A stretch of DNA of 18,248 nt. It comes from Candidatus Cloacimonadota bacterium. Its GTDB lineage: Bacteria; Cloacimonadota; Cloacimonadia; Cloacimonadales; Cloacimonadaceae. Location: positions 1-18,248 of the forward strand of contig JALOBM010000043.1 of assembly GCA_023228285.1 (NCBI GenBank), read 5' to 3'. The translations under genes and the position numbers were made by a program. Numbering within the stretch: position 1 is the stretch's first letter; the number at the start of each line of letters is the position of its first letter. Below, in pieces: positions 1 to 6,298 of the stretch. The notes below the pieces were generated by a model, which saw only the letters and a list, made by a program, of their open reading frames with translations, did not search any database and had not been told where the DNA came from.

Positions 1-67
1 CACTGCGAGCGTCCTTCGATTTCAGTCGCTGCACGCCATATCCTTGCTCTGACTTAATCTTGTCCAT
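1..67 (-). CDS. Start of an unrecognised gene, cut by the window edge
   Basis: On the minus strand an ATG at 67 opens a frame of 22 codons with no stop before the window edge. It begins MDKIKSEQGYGVQRLKSKDA. A good Shine-Dalgarno sequence (AAGGAG on the minus strand, about 73-78) lies 6 nt upstream, which is the main reason to call it a gene. The visible stretch is hydrophilic and lysine-rich, with no signal peptide or known motif. It is divergent from the rimP-nusA operon. Function cannot be judged from 22 residues. Confidence 0.6.
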   Translation of the reverse strand, partial: MDKIKSEQGYGVQRLKSKDARS

Positions 68-148
68 AAGAGTCTCCTTATTTCTGATAGCTTACTCCTA
101 TGGTCATATGATACAAACTTAAAATAACCTTAACAACAACCTAATACA

Positions 149-177
149 GAACCCCGGATACTCTTCGGGGTTTTTTG
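149..177 (+). terminator. Orphan rho-independent terminator reading rightward
   Basis: A 7-bp stem AACCCCG/CGGGGTT (about 150-156 with 166-172) with a 9-nt loop runs into six Ts on the plus strand. The minus strand has no T-run after the stem, so it is directional. No plus-strand gene lies between the window start and this point; the only neighbour is the divergent minus-strand gene at 1-67. It therefore ends either a transcript entering from outside the window or a short RNA antisense to that gene's leader. Confidence 0.7.
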
Positions 178-197
178 TTAGAGGATTCGACAGGTCT

Positions 198-285
198 CCT
201 TCGGAAGGTTGAATGTTCCGCTTCGCGTCACTGTTGAAACGGCCTTCGGCCTGTTGAACGCTCAGGCTTCGCCTTCGCTGTTGAG
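198..285. repeat. GTTGAA/CTTCG hairpin repeat array (four units)
   Basis: GTTGAA occurs at 208-213, 233-238 and 253-258, and as GTTGAG at 280-285, so the units are 20-27 nt apart. Before each one lies a short self-complementary segment with CTTCG at its loop: CCTT/AAGG at 198-208, CGC/GCG at 219-227, GGCC/GGCC at 241-251 and AGGC/GCCT at 264-274. The spacer stems differ in sequence while the loop and the GTTGAA tag are kept. That pattern suggests a structured repeat family rather than simple slippage. Confidence 0.7.
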
Positions 286-300
286 CGGTACTGTAGTGCT

Positions 301-332
301 GCAGTGTTGCAGTGCTGCGGTTCTGCAGTTGA
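301..332. repeat. Degenerate 8-nt tandem repeat, four copies
   Basis: Four consecutive octamers read GCAGTGTT, GCAGTGCT, GCGGTTCT and GCAGTTGA. They follow the GTTGAA array by about 15 nt. They show no open-frame conservation or strong fold. Confidence 0.6.
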
Positions 333-464
333 TGGTATTGCTGGAGTGTAGCTCATGCCTCCGGCACGTTCTCGTTATTGCAGCTCTCCTGAGGTGTCAA
401 AGTGCAGAGATCAAATGTCAACCCTGAGGGGGTTTTGGGGACTCCGGCCAACCACCCTTCAAAA

Positions 465-491
465 ATCTGCGTGATCTGCGTAATCTGCGTG
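465..491. repeat. 9-nt tandem repeat ATCTGCGT(G/A), three copies
   Basis: Three head-to-tail copies, ATCTGCGTG, ATCTGCGTA and ATCTGCGTG, at 465-473, 474-482 and 483-491. They end 9 nt before the 76-bp dispersed element copy A. No coding role is evident. Confidence 0.8.
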
Positions 492-500
492 CTATTCCAA

Positions 501-576
501 GCAGTGCCGAACTGGATATAAAGCCGTTATCAAGCAGTGGTCACTCGATGATAACCCGATGATATCTGCTTCATAT
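501..576 (+). repeat. 76-bp dispersed element, copy A
   Basis: The reverse complement of this segment matches 12724-12799 at 71 of 76 positions by eye, with no gaps and the first 43 identical. It contains two near-copies of ATATCATCG/TTATCATCG about 11 nt apart. It carries no open frame. It sits between the 9-nt tandem repeat and the operon promoter, about 45 nt upstream of the -35 box. Confidence 0.9.
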
Positions 577-583
577 CAAGAGG

Positions 584-623
584 AAGCAAAAAGCATCAAT
601 GTGGAAACTTGCACATTTTGCTT
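584..623. promoter_or_regulatory. Nested dyad next to the -35 box, possible operator
   Basis: AAGCAAAA (584-591) is the exact reverse complement of TTTTGCTT (616-623). Inside it, ATGTG (599-603) pairs with CACAT (612-616). The right arm runs into the -35 hexamer at 622-627. This could be a repressor or activator site for the operon. No known operator is recognised and the pairing may be incidental. Confidence 0.35.
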
Positions 624-649
624 GACACGATATCATCGCAATTTATGTT
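622..649 (+). promoter_or_regulatory. Sigma-70-type promoter of the rimP-nusA-infB operon
   Basis: A perfect TTGACA -35 box (622-627) is followed after 16 nt by TATGTT (644-649), a 4-of-6 match to TATAAT. Transcription would start near 656, giving a leader of about 215 nt before rimP. It is the best promoter match upstream of the twelve-gene run, and no other obvious promoter is seen inside the tightly packed operon. Confidence 0.6.
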
Positions 650-655
650 GTCTCA

Positions 656-744
656 AATAGTAGATTCCGCCCAAGATGGCGGCTAAGTTGTTATGGTTCC
701 CGCATTTGCGGTTTTGATAGCTACAAGGGTTAGCTATTTTTTTT
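656..744 (+). ncRNA. Structured leader of the operon, possible attenuator or small RNA
   Basis: From the predicted start near 656 the RNA would fold into three hairpins: CCGCC/GGCGG (667-682), CCGC/GCGG followed by TTTT (700-715), and a terminator (717-744). GGCTAA at 681-686 can alternatively pair with the terminator's 3' arm (730-735, one G-U pair), which would disrupt both the first hairpin and the terminator. This is the arrangement expected of an attenuator, or of a small RNA with partial read-through into rimP. It matches no riboswitch family I know. NusA autoregulates its own operon in other bacteria, so it is a natural candidate effector, but that is inference. Confidence 0.45.
717..744 (+). 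terminator. Intrinsic terminator in the operon leader
   Basis: A perfect 7-bp stem, ATAGCTA (717-723) with TAGCTAT (731-737), has a 7-nt loop and runs directly into eight Ts (737-744). It lies between the operon promoter and rimP, so transcription of the whole operon must pass it. Confidence 0.75.
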
Positions 745-871
745 GATGTGAAACAGATGTGTTTGCGCTCATGGGGACTTGCTCTCCGGGCACAGTCACA
801 AGAGATTTACCGAGTATTTGCCGGTAGAATGGATATGAACAGCGGTTTTTCCGCAAAGATTAGAGGTTTAT

Positions 872-1351
872 TTGCAATACTTTAGAACTCAGATTGAAGA
901 CATCGCCAAGAAGATCTGCGCAGAAATGCATCTTGCCCTGTACGACATTGATGAAAAGATGAGCGGCAAGGGGCGGATCATCATAGTGTACCTTACCAAG
1001 ATCGGCGGAGTAACGCTGGATGAGTGTGCCCGTTTCAGCCGGGCTCTGAGTGATGAGTTGGAGACCTTTGATCTGATTCCGGAGCGCTATTTTCTGGAAG
1101 TGTCCTCTCCCGGTTTGGAGCGACCGCTAAAGCTGAAGAGTCACTGGGTGAGTGCCATCAATGAGAAAGTGGCGGTTCAATATAGCGAAGAGGAAGAGAA
1201 GCGCTCTGTGATGGGTACTTTGCTGGAGGTAAATCAGGATACCGTGGTTTTGGACGATCGCGGGGAGCGGATCGAGATTGCACTGAAATCGATCTCCAGA
1301 GCCAAAACAGTATATTTGGGAATAGTCCGAGGTGAGAACAATGAACGCTAA
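872..1351 (+). CDS. rimP: Ribosome maturation factor RimP
   Basis: A 159-residue cytoplasmic protein of normal RimP length. RimP assists assembly of the 30S subunit, acting on the S12/S19 region of pre-16S particles. The family hallmark YFLEVSSPGLERPL lies at about residues 73-86, at the end of the N-terminal alpha/beta domain. An Sm-like barrel follows (about 95-150, including VMGTLLEVNQDTVVLDD). The start is TTG at 872, with AGAGG at 862-866 correctly spaced; no in-frame ATG fits. It is the first gene of the operon and its end overlaps nusA by 11 nt, the classic rimP-nusA order. Identification is firm. Confidence 0.95.
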   Translation: MQYFRTQIEDIAKKICAEMHLALYDIDEKMSGKGRIIIVYLTKIGGVTLDECARFSRALSDELETFDLIPERYFLEVSSPGLERPLKLKSHWVSAINEKVAVQYSEEEEKRSVMGTLLEVNQDTVVLDDRGERIEIALKSISRAKTVYLGIVRGENNER

Positions 1352-2579
1352 TATTCTGGATGCGGTTATCAAGCTGGCCGCGATCAAACAGTTGGATGGA
1401 GCTTTGATCCAAGAGATCATCGTGGAATCCATCACAAATACTTTGTCCAAGAAATTGGGGCCTGAAAACGAACTGGAAGTATATATCGATGAAGCGGTGA
1501 GCGGCATAAAGGTTCGCTTTAAATGCCAGGTGGTGGAATTGGAAAATGAACTAGGCGAGATATCTTTGACCGATGCCCGGGCAGACTTTGATCCCCGCGC
1601 TCAGTTAGGCGATTACATCCAAAAAGAGATGTCGCTGTATGAGTTCGAGCCCAAATTGGTAAAAACAGCGCAAAAGATTATTCAAGATCGTATCCGCAAT
1701 CTGGAAGATGAAAAGATACAGAACGACTTCAATAAACAGAAGCACACTATCGTCTCCGGAAAGATAAAATCCATCGACGAAAACAACGGCGGATACCGCA
1801 TAGACTTCAGCTACACAGATGCGCTATTGCCGCTGGACGAACAGATTGAGAACGAATTTTACCGTGTGGGCGACAATATCAAAGCCTACGTGACCAATAT
1901 CCGCAATGGAAATAAAGGTGTGACGGTGATCCTCTCCCGCACGAATCCTGAATTTGTGAAAAAGCTGTTCGAAGCGGAGATCCCCTCCATATTCAACGGT
2001 AAGATGCACATCCGCAAGATCGTGAGAGAGCCCGGAATCCGCACCAAAGTGGAATTGGAAAGCATGGATGAGAGCTTGGACCCCATCACAGAATGCGTGG
2101 GCCCAAAAGGTACCAGAATCGACAGTATCCGCAGAGAACTGCACGGCGAACAGATCGACATCGTGGTACATAGCGAAGACATGGAACAGATGGTTCAAAA
2201 CGCCCTGGGCATCAGCAATGCCAAGCGCGTGGTGGTCGAACGCGGCCGCGCCGCTAGTGTGATCGTGGATGAAGCGGACAAAGTGGTGGCCATAGGCAAG
2301 CAAGGCAAGAACGTGCGTTTGGCTGCCAAGCTTACCGGACTCAAAATCGACATCTTTACCAGCGAAGAATATGAAGAAAAGATGTCCAAAGAACGTCGCA
2401 CCGTAAGCCATATCACCGAACTGGACGGAGTAAGTCCCAAGATTGCCGAAGTGTTGCGCAATGCAGGATATACAAGTGTTCAGGATATCTTCCAGGCCTC
2501 TGTGAATGAACTGGCATCCCTGGAAGGCATGGGCCAGAAAACAGCGGAAAAGCTGAAGGAAGCTGCTAAGTATTTCTAA
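1341..2579 (+). CDS. nusA: Transcription termination/antitermination factor NusA
   Basis: A 412-residue RNA polymerase-binding factor that modulates pausing, termination and rRNA antitermination. In order it has the N-terminal polymerase-binding domain (1-125), an S1 domain (about 134-200), KH1 (about 225-290, with GPKG near 254), KH2 (about 297-340, with GKQGKN near 319) and a helix-hairpin-helix domain (about 355-412, with LDGVSPKIAEVL and LEGMGQKTAEKL). It has none of the further C-terminal acidic repeats seen in Escherichia coli. I chose ATG 1341 rather than GTG 1332 because GAGGTGA sits just upstream and the family begins this way. It overlaps the end of rimP and ends in TAATG with the next gene. 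Confidence 0.96.
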   Translation: MNANILDAVIKLAAIKQLDGALIQEIIVESITNTLSKKLGPENELEVYIDEAVSGIKVRFKCQVVELENELGEISLTDARADFDPRAQLGDYIQKEMSLYEFEPKLVKTAQKIIQDRIRNLEDEKIQNDFNKQKHTIVSGKIKSIDENNGGYRIDFSYTDALLPLDEQIENEFYRVGDNIKAYVTNIRNGNKGVTVILSRTNPEFVKKLFEAEIPSIFNGKMHIRKIVREPGIRTKVELESMDESLDPITECVGPKGTRIDSIRRELHGEQIDIVVHSEDMEQMVQNALGISNAKRVVVERGRAASVIVDEADKVVAIGKQGKNVRLAAKLTGLKIDIFTSEEYEEKMSKERRTVSHITELDGVSPKIAEVLRNAGYTSVQDIFQASVNELASLEGMGQKTAEKLKEAAKYF

Positions 2580-2812
2580 TGACAAATATGAATAGTAAAG
2601 CCGGACACATCCCCATTCGCAGCTGTGTAATCTGCAAGACAAAGCGGGCACAGAAAGAGCTGCTGGGCTTCATGATGATGCCCTCGGGGATCGTGTATGA
2701 CCTCGCTCGCCGGCTGCAAGGGCGCAAGCAGTATGTGTGCCCCTCCAGGGAATGCGTTGCCCTATTGCCCAAATGGCAGAAAAGACGCGCAAAAGGGAGG
2801 TCAGCGAAATGA
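2579..2812 (+). CDS. ylxR: YlxR/RnpM family RNA-binding protein (DUF448)
   Basis: A 77-residue basic protein of the YlxR fold, always found between nusA and infB in many bacteria. The hallmark RSCVICK lies near residues 14-20, and the second signature, GRKQYVCPSRECV (usually GRGAYVC), lies near 48-60. The C-terminus is strongly basic (KWQKRRAKGR). In Bacillus the family has been linked to modulation of RNase P; here the role is inferred from family and context. The start ATG overlaps the nusA stop by one base (TAATG) and the stop overlaps ylxQ by ATGA, so translation is probably coupled. Confidence 0.9.
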   Translation: MTNMNSKAGHIPIRSCVICKTKRAQKELLGFMMMPSGIVYDLARRLQGRKQYVCPSRECVALLPKWQKRRAKGRSAK

Positions 2813-3126
2813 CAGAGCTGAATCCCAAGATATTGAATCTGATGCAGTTTGCCCGTAAGGCAGGGAAACTGGTGGCGGGAGTGGATGCCTGCATAAGAGG
2901 CATGCATCACAGGCATATACACTTGATTGTGATAGCCGGAGATACCTCGGAGCGTACCGCAGAACGGATTCGCTACGAGATCAAAGAAGACGGTAACAAG
3001 TTGCTGATTATCCGCGCAGGAGAACAGGCAGAGATAAGCGCTGCTTTGGGATTGCCCGTCACCGGAGTGTTTGGCATCAGCGACAAAAATTTTGGTGCCA
3101 AGATGATCGAATATTGGCAGGCGTGA
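2809..3126 (+). CDS. ylxQ: YlxQ-type L7Ae/L30e-family RNA-binding protein
   Basis: A 105-residue protein with the L7Ae core: LMQFARKAGKLVAGVDAC at about 10-27, then HLIVIAGDTSERT and LPVTGVFGISDKNFGAKMI. Members bind kink-turn RNA, and those between ylxR and infB are the YlxQ group. I start at ATG 2809 (MTELNPKIL) because GGGAGG at 2795-2800 precedes it and the family aligns from there; the longer frame from 2737 only runs into ylxR in another phase. It overlaps ylxR by 4 nt and lies directly before infB. The exact RNA target is unknown. Confidence 0.9.
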   Translation: MTELNPKILNLMQFARKAGKLVAGVDACIRGMHHRHIHLIVIAGDTSERTAERIRYEIKEDGNKLLIIRAGEQAEISAALGLPVTGVFGISDKNFGAKMIEYWQA

Positions 3127-3137
3127 GTGGAGGAACC

Positions 3138-5768
3138 TTGCAGATACGAGTACATGAATTAGCCAAGGAACTCAAGATCAGTACAATGGCTCTAAAAAAG
3201 CATCTTACAGATCTGGGTGTGGTAACTAAAAGCCACATGAGCTTTATCGAAGAAGAAGTCGCGGATAAAATCCGTGCAAAATACAACGAACAGGTTGATG
3301 CCGAAAAAAGAGCGGAAAAAGACCGTAAAAAACTGATTGAACTGCGCCAGCAGGCAAGGAAAAGCGAAGCTAAGGCCGCTGCCAAGGCAGAAGAAATAGT
3401 ACCTACCGAACCGGAACCGGTACCTGAAGTAGAAGAGCCTAAAACGGAAAAAGCCAAACGAACCAAGAAAGCTGCCAAGTCAGATGAGCCCGAAGCAGAA
3501 GCAGAAGATACCGCTATAGCGGAAGAAAGTTCCGAAGCTCCTATGGTACCTGCAGAAAGCATTACTCCGGAAGAAGCCAAACCATCGTATCAGGAATTGC
3601 AGGAACAGAAAGCCCGCGAAGAAGTAAAAAAGAAGCGTGAATCCCTGGATATCCGCGTGCCTTATAAGCAGGCTACTCCGCCTCCAAAGGCCAGAGAGAG
3701 CAAGAGTAAAGCGGTGGAGAAACCCCGCAAAAGCCGTGCAACAGCCACCCACACTCCCCCTCCCTCTCCACCCGTGGTGATTCCGGAGAAAAAGGAGATC
3801 GAAAAGAAGTTTGGCAAGGCTAAACCCGTTCACGATGAACTGGGCGAAAAGAGTAAGCACAAAAAAGCTCTGCTCTCCAGTAAAAAGGGTAAAATCAAGG
3901 TTTTGGAACCCACAGAAGTTGACGAAGCCGTAATCTCCAGAAACATCAAGAAAGTGATGCAGAAAACCACGAAGCGCAAAAAGTATCATCGAGAAGCGCA
4001 AGTAGTGGAAGACAACAGCAGTGAGATCATCATTCGCGAATTCACTTCGGTGTCCGAGCTGGCCAAGATCATGAATGTATCTCCCAGCGAGATTATCTCA
4101 AAGTTCTTTATGATGGGGCAGCTTGTTACCATGAACCAGCGTTTGGATCGGGATTCATTGGAGATGATTTGCGATGAGTTCAAGGTAGATTTCCGCTTTG
4201 AAGATGAGTATGGCTCAGAGCTTATTGAACAAGAAATGGACAAATATGCTGATGTTCCCGAAGTGCCCAGGCCTCCTGTGGTTACTATTATGGGTCACGT
4301 GGACCACGGTAAGACCTCGATTCTGGATTATATCCGCAATGAAAACATCGTAGCCGGAGAATCCGGAGGCATCACTCAGCACATCGGTGCCTATCAGATA
4401 GAAATAAACAACTATAAAATAACTTTCCTGGATACCCCCGGTCACGAAGCATTCACCGCTATGCGTGCCCGTGGCGCCAATGTTACAGATATCGCCGTGA
4501 TCGTGGTTGCCGCTTCCGAAGGGGTGAAACCTCAGACCCGCGAAGCTATCGACCATGCCCGTGCAGCAGGAGTCTCGCTCATTATTGCGATTAATAAAAT
4601 TGATTTGCCTGAAGCGAATGTAGATAAAACCATCGCTGATCTGCTGGAAGCTGGCGTTTATCTGGAACAATACGGCGGTGATGTACCATGGTGCAAAACT
4701 TCCACCGTGACCGGAGAAGGCATCCTGAATCTGATAGAATTGATCCTTTTGACAGCGGAGATGCTGGATCTGAAGGCGAAAGAGAACATTCCGGCAGAAG
4801 CTATTGTAGTGGAAGCGCAGAAAGACTCCCGCATGGGATCAGTAGCTACCATCCTGATGCAACAGGGAACCCTAAGACGAGGTGATATAATCGTTTGCGG
4901 CGCAGTTAGCGGTAGAGTTCGGCGTATGGAGAATGCGAGCGGTCTGGAAATGAAAACGCTATACCCCAGCGATGTGGCACGAATCTACGGTTTATCCGAT
5001 ACACCCAAGGCTGGTGACGTCCTGAACCAGGTGGATAGTGAGAGAACTGCGCGGGCAATTTCGACCGAGCGTCAGCAAATCCGCATGGAACGAGAGAAAT
5101 ACCAGAACAAATCCAGTCTGCAAAACATCTTTGCCCGCATCAAAGAAGAGCAGGTAAACACATTGAACATAATCCTGAAGACAGATACGGACGGCTCGGC
5201 TGAGGCAATAGCGGATAGCTTGCAAAAACTTGCTAATGAGGAAGTATCGGTTAAAATTATTCACAAGAGCGTGGGTGGTATCTCCGAAACTGACGTATCA
5301 CTAGCTTCGGCTTCGGATGCCATCATCTTGGGATTCCATGTTCGTGCTACTCAACAAGCTCGTCGCCTGGCGGAAGATGAAGGAGTTCAAATACAGCTCT
5401 ATCAGGTAATCTACGATGCCATAGACGATATCACGGCAGCTCTGGAAGGAATGCTGGCTCCCACGATTGAAGAACAAAATATAGGCAGCGCCACAGTAAA
5501 ACAAGTGTATAAGATCAAAAAGCTTGGTACCATCGCCGGTTGTCAGGTGGATCGCGGAGTGATCCAAAGCAATTGTCTGGTACGTATATATCGCAACGAT
5601 GTGCTGATTAACGAAGCCAAGCTAAGCTCTTTGAGGCATTATAGCAACGATGTGAAAGAAGTCCGTGCGGGTTCCGATTGCGGCATCACTCTGGAAAACT
5701 TCTCCGACATCAAAGAAGGCGACGTTTTTGAAGCATACATCGAACAAGAGGTAGCCAAGAAACTCTGA
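3138..5768 (+). CDS. infB: Translation initiation factor IF-2
   Basis: An 876-residue GTPase that brings initiator tRNA to the 30S subunit and promotes subunit joining. It has a first IF2_N domain (QIRVHELAKELKIS, residues 2-50), a long Lys/Glu/Pro-rich linker (about 55-290), a second IF2_N domain (about 300-360), and a G domain with GHVDHGKT at 386-393, DTPGHEAF and NKID. Domains II to IV follow to the C-terminus. TTG 3138 is chosen because GGAGG lies 4 nt upstream and the family begins M-x-I-R-V-H-E-L; GTG 3123, which overlaps the ylxQ stop, and TTG 3114 are alternatives. Its stop overlaps the rbfA start (TGATG). Confidence 0.96.
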   Translation: MQIRVHELAKELKISTMALKKHLTDLGVVTKSHMSFIEEEVADKIRAKYNEQVDAEKRAEKDRKKLIELRQQARKSEAKAAAKAEEIVPTEPEPVPEVEEPKTEKAKRTKKAAKSDEPEAEAEDTAIAEESSEAPMVPAESITPEEAKPSYQELQEQKAREEVKKKRESLDIRVPYKQATPPPKARESKSKAVEKPRKSRATATHTPPPSPPVVIPEKKEIEKKFGKAKPVHDELGEKSKHKKALLSSKKGKIKVLEPTEVDEAVISRNIKKVMQKTTKRKKYHREAQVVEDNSSEIIIREFTSVSELAKIMNVSPSEIISKFFMMGQLVTMNQRLDRDSLEMICDEFKVDFRFEDEYGSELIEQEMDKYADVPEVPRPPVVTIMGHVDHGKTSILDYIRNENIVAGESGGITQHIGAYQIEINNYKITFLDTPGHEAFTAMRARGANVTDIAVIVVAASEGVKPQTREAIDHARAAGVSLIIAINKIDLPEANVDKTIADLLEAGVYLEQYGGDVPWCKTSTVTGEGILNLIELILLTAEMLDLKAKENIPAEAIVVEAQKDSRMGSVATILMQQGTLRRGDIIVCGAVSGRVRRMENASGLEMKTLYPSDVARIYGLSDTPKAGDVLNQVDSERTARAISTERQQIRMEREKYQNKSSLQNIFARIKEEQVNTLNIILKTDTDGSAEAIADSLQKLANEEVSVKIIHKSVGGISETDVSLASASDAIILGFHVRATQQARRLAEDEGVQIQLYQVIYDAIDDITAALEGMLAPTIEEQNIGSATVKQVYKIKKLGTIAGCQVDRGVIQSNCLVRIYRNDVLINEAKLSSLRHYSNDVKEVRAGSDCGITLENFSDIKEGDVFEAYIEQEVAKKL

Positions 5769-6259
5769 TGAAGAACTATCGCATACCCAGATTGCAGGAA
5801 GAACTGAAGAAGATCTTCAACATCACACTCAGCAAGAAACTGGGGGATCCCATGTTGGCTTGGGTAAACATCACGGATGTAGTGATCTCCAAAGATCTGC
5901 GCTATGCAAAGATATACTTTTCCCATTACAACAATCCCGCCTCGCACAACGAGATCCGGGAGCACCTGATGAAGACAAGCGGATTCTTTAAGAAACAAAT
6001 TGCAGGAGCACAAATTATGAGAACAATACCTGAACTCTCATTCTTCTACGATGATACCGAAGACCGCGCCGCGAAAGTGGAAGCCCTTTTGGCTGGTATC
6101 AAAGACGATTATGACGATGCTGACGATTACGATCCGGACATCGATATCGACGATTATCTTGATGATGATGAATACTATGAGTATGATGACGAAGACCTCG
6201 ACGAAGATGATTATGAAGACTTTGACGATGACGACGACGATGATGATGAGGATGATTGA
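5768..6259 (+). CDS. rbfA: Ribosome-binding factor A with a long acidic tail
   Basis: Residues 1-112 are a complete KH-type RbfA (RIPRLQEELKKIF at the start, ISKDLRYAKIYFS in the middle, IPELSFFYDD near 87-96). RbfA binds immature 30S subunits near helix 1/helix 44 of 16S rRNA. The family is usually about 115-135 residues. Here a further 51 residues follow with no basic residue and about 37 Asp or Glu, ending in a run of eight Asp then EDD. The tail is encoded by GAY-rich DNA (6110-6259). The ATG overlaps the infB stop. The core identification is firm; the tail's role is unknown. Confidence 0.93.
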   Translation: MKNYRIPRLQEELKKIFNITLSKKLGDPMLAWVNITDVVISKDLRYAKIYFSHYNNPASHNEIREHLMKTSGFFKKQIAGAQIMRTIPELSFFYDDTEDRAAKVEALLAGIKDDYDDADDYDPDIDIDDYLDDDEYYEYDDEDLDEDDYEDFDDDDDDDDEDD

Positions 6260-6298
6260 GCTACCCTGTTGAATCACAACGATCACGACATACAATTG

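Larger units (their letters stand above)
68..871. other. Divergent intergenic region, no protein gene, rich in repeats
   Basis: About 800 nt separate the divergent gene at 1-67 from rimP. The only long open frame (209-427, TTG start) is made of the GTTGAA/CTTCG and GCAGTG repeats, has no ribosome-binding site and resembles no protein, so I do not call it. The region contains, in order: a rightward terminator, a hairpin repeat array, an 8-nt and a 9-nt tandem repeat, copy A of a 76-bp dispersed element, a dyad next to the -35 box, the operon promoter, and a structured leader with a terminator. From 745 to 871 I see only two weak hairpins (808-826 and 842-854) and the rimP ribosome-binding site. 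Confidence 0.8.

Noticed and set aside
271..291. CRISPR-like array in the left intergenic region
   Set aside because: The repeat unit is only six constant bases with spacers of 14-21 nt that are themselves hairpins; there is no cas gene nearby.
209..427. 72-residue open frame in the repeat region
   Set aside because: It consists of translated GTTGAA/CTTCG and GCAGTG repeats, starts with TTG without a ribosome-binding site and has no recognisable protein pattern.
829..885. 18-codon frame (MDMNSGFSAKIRGLFAIL) overlapping the rimP start
   Set aside because: It could be a leader peptide coupling to rimP, but it has only a weak ribosome-binding site and no regulatory codon run.
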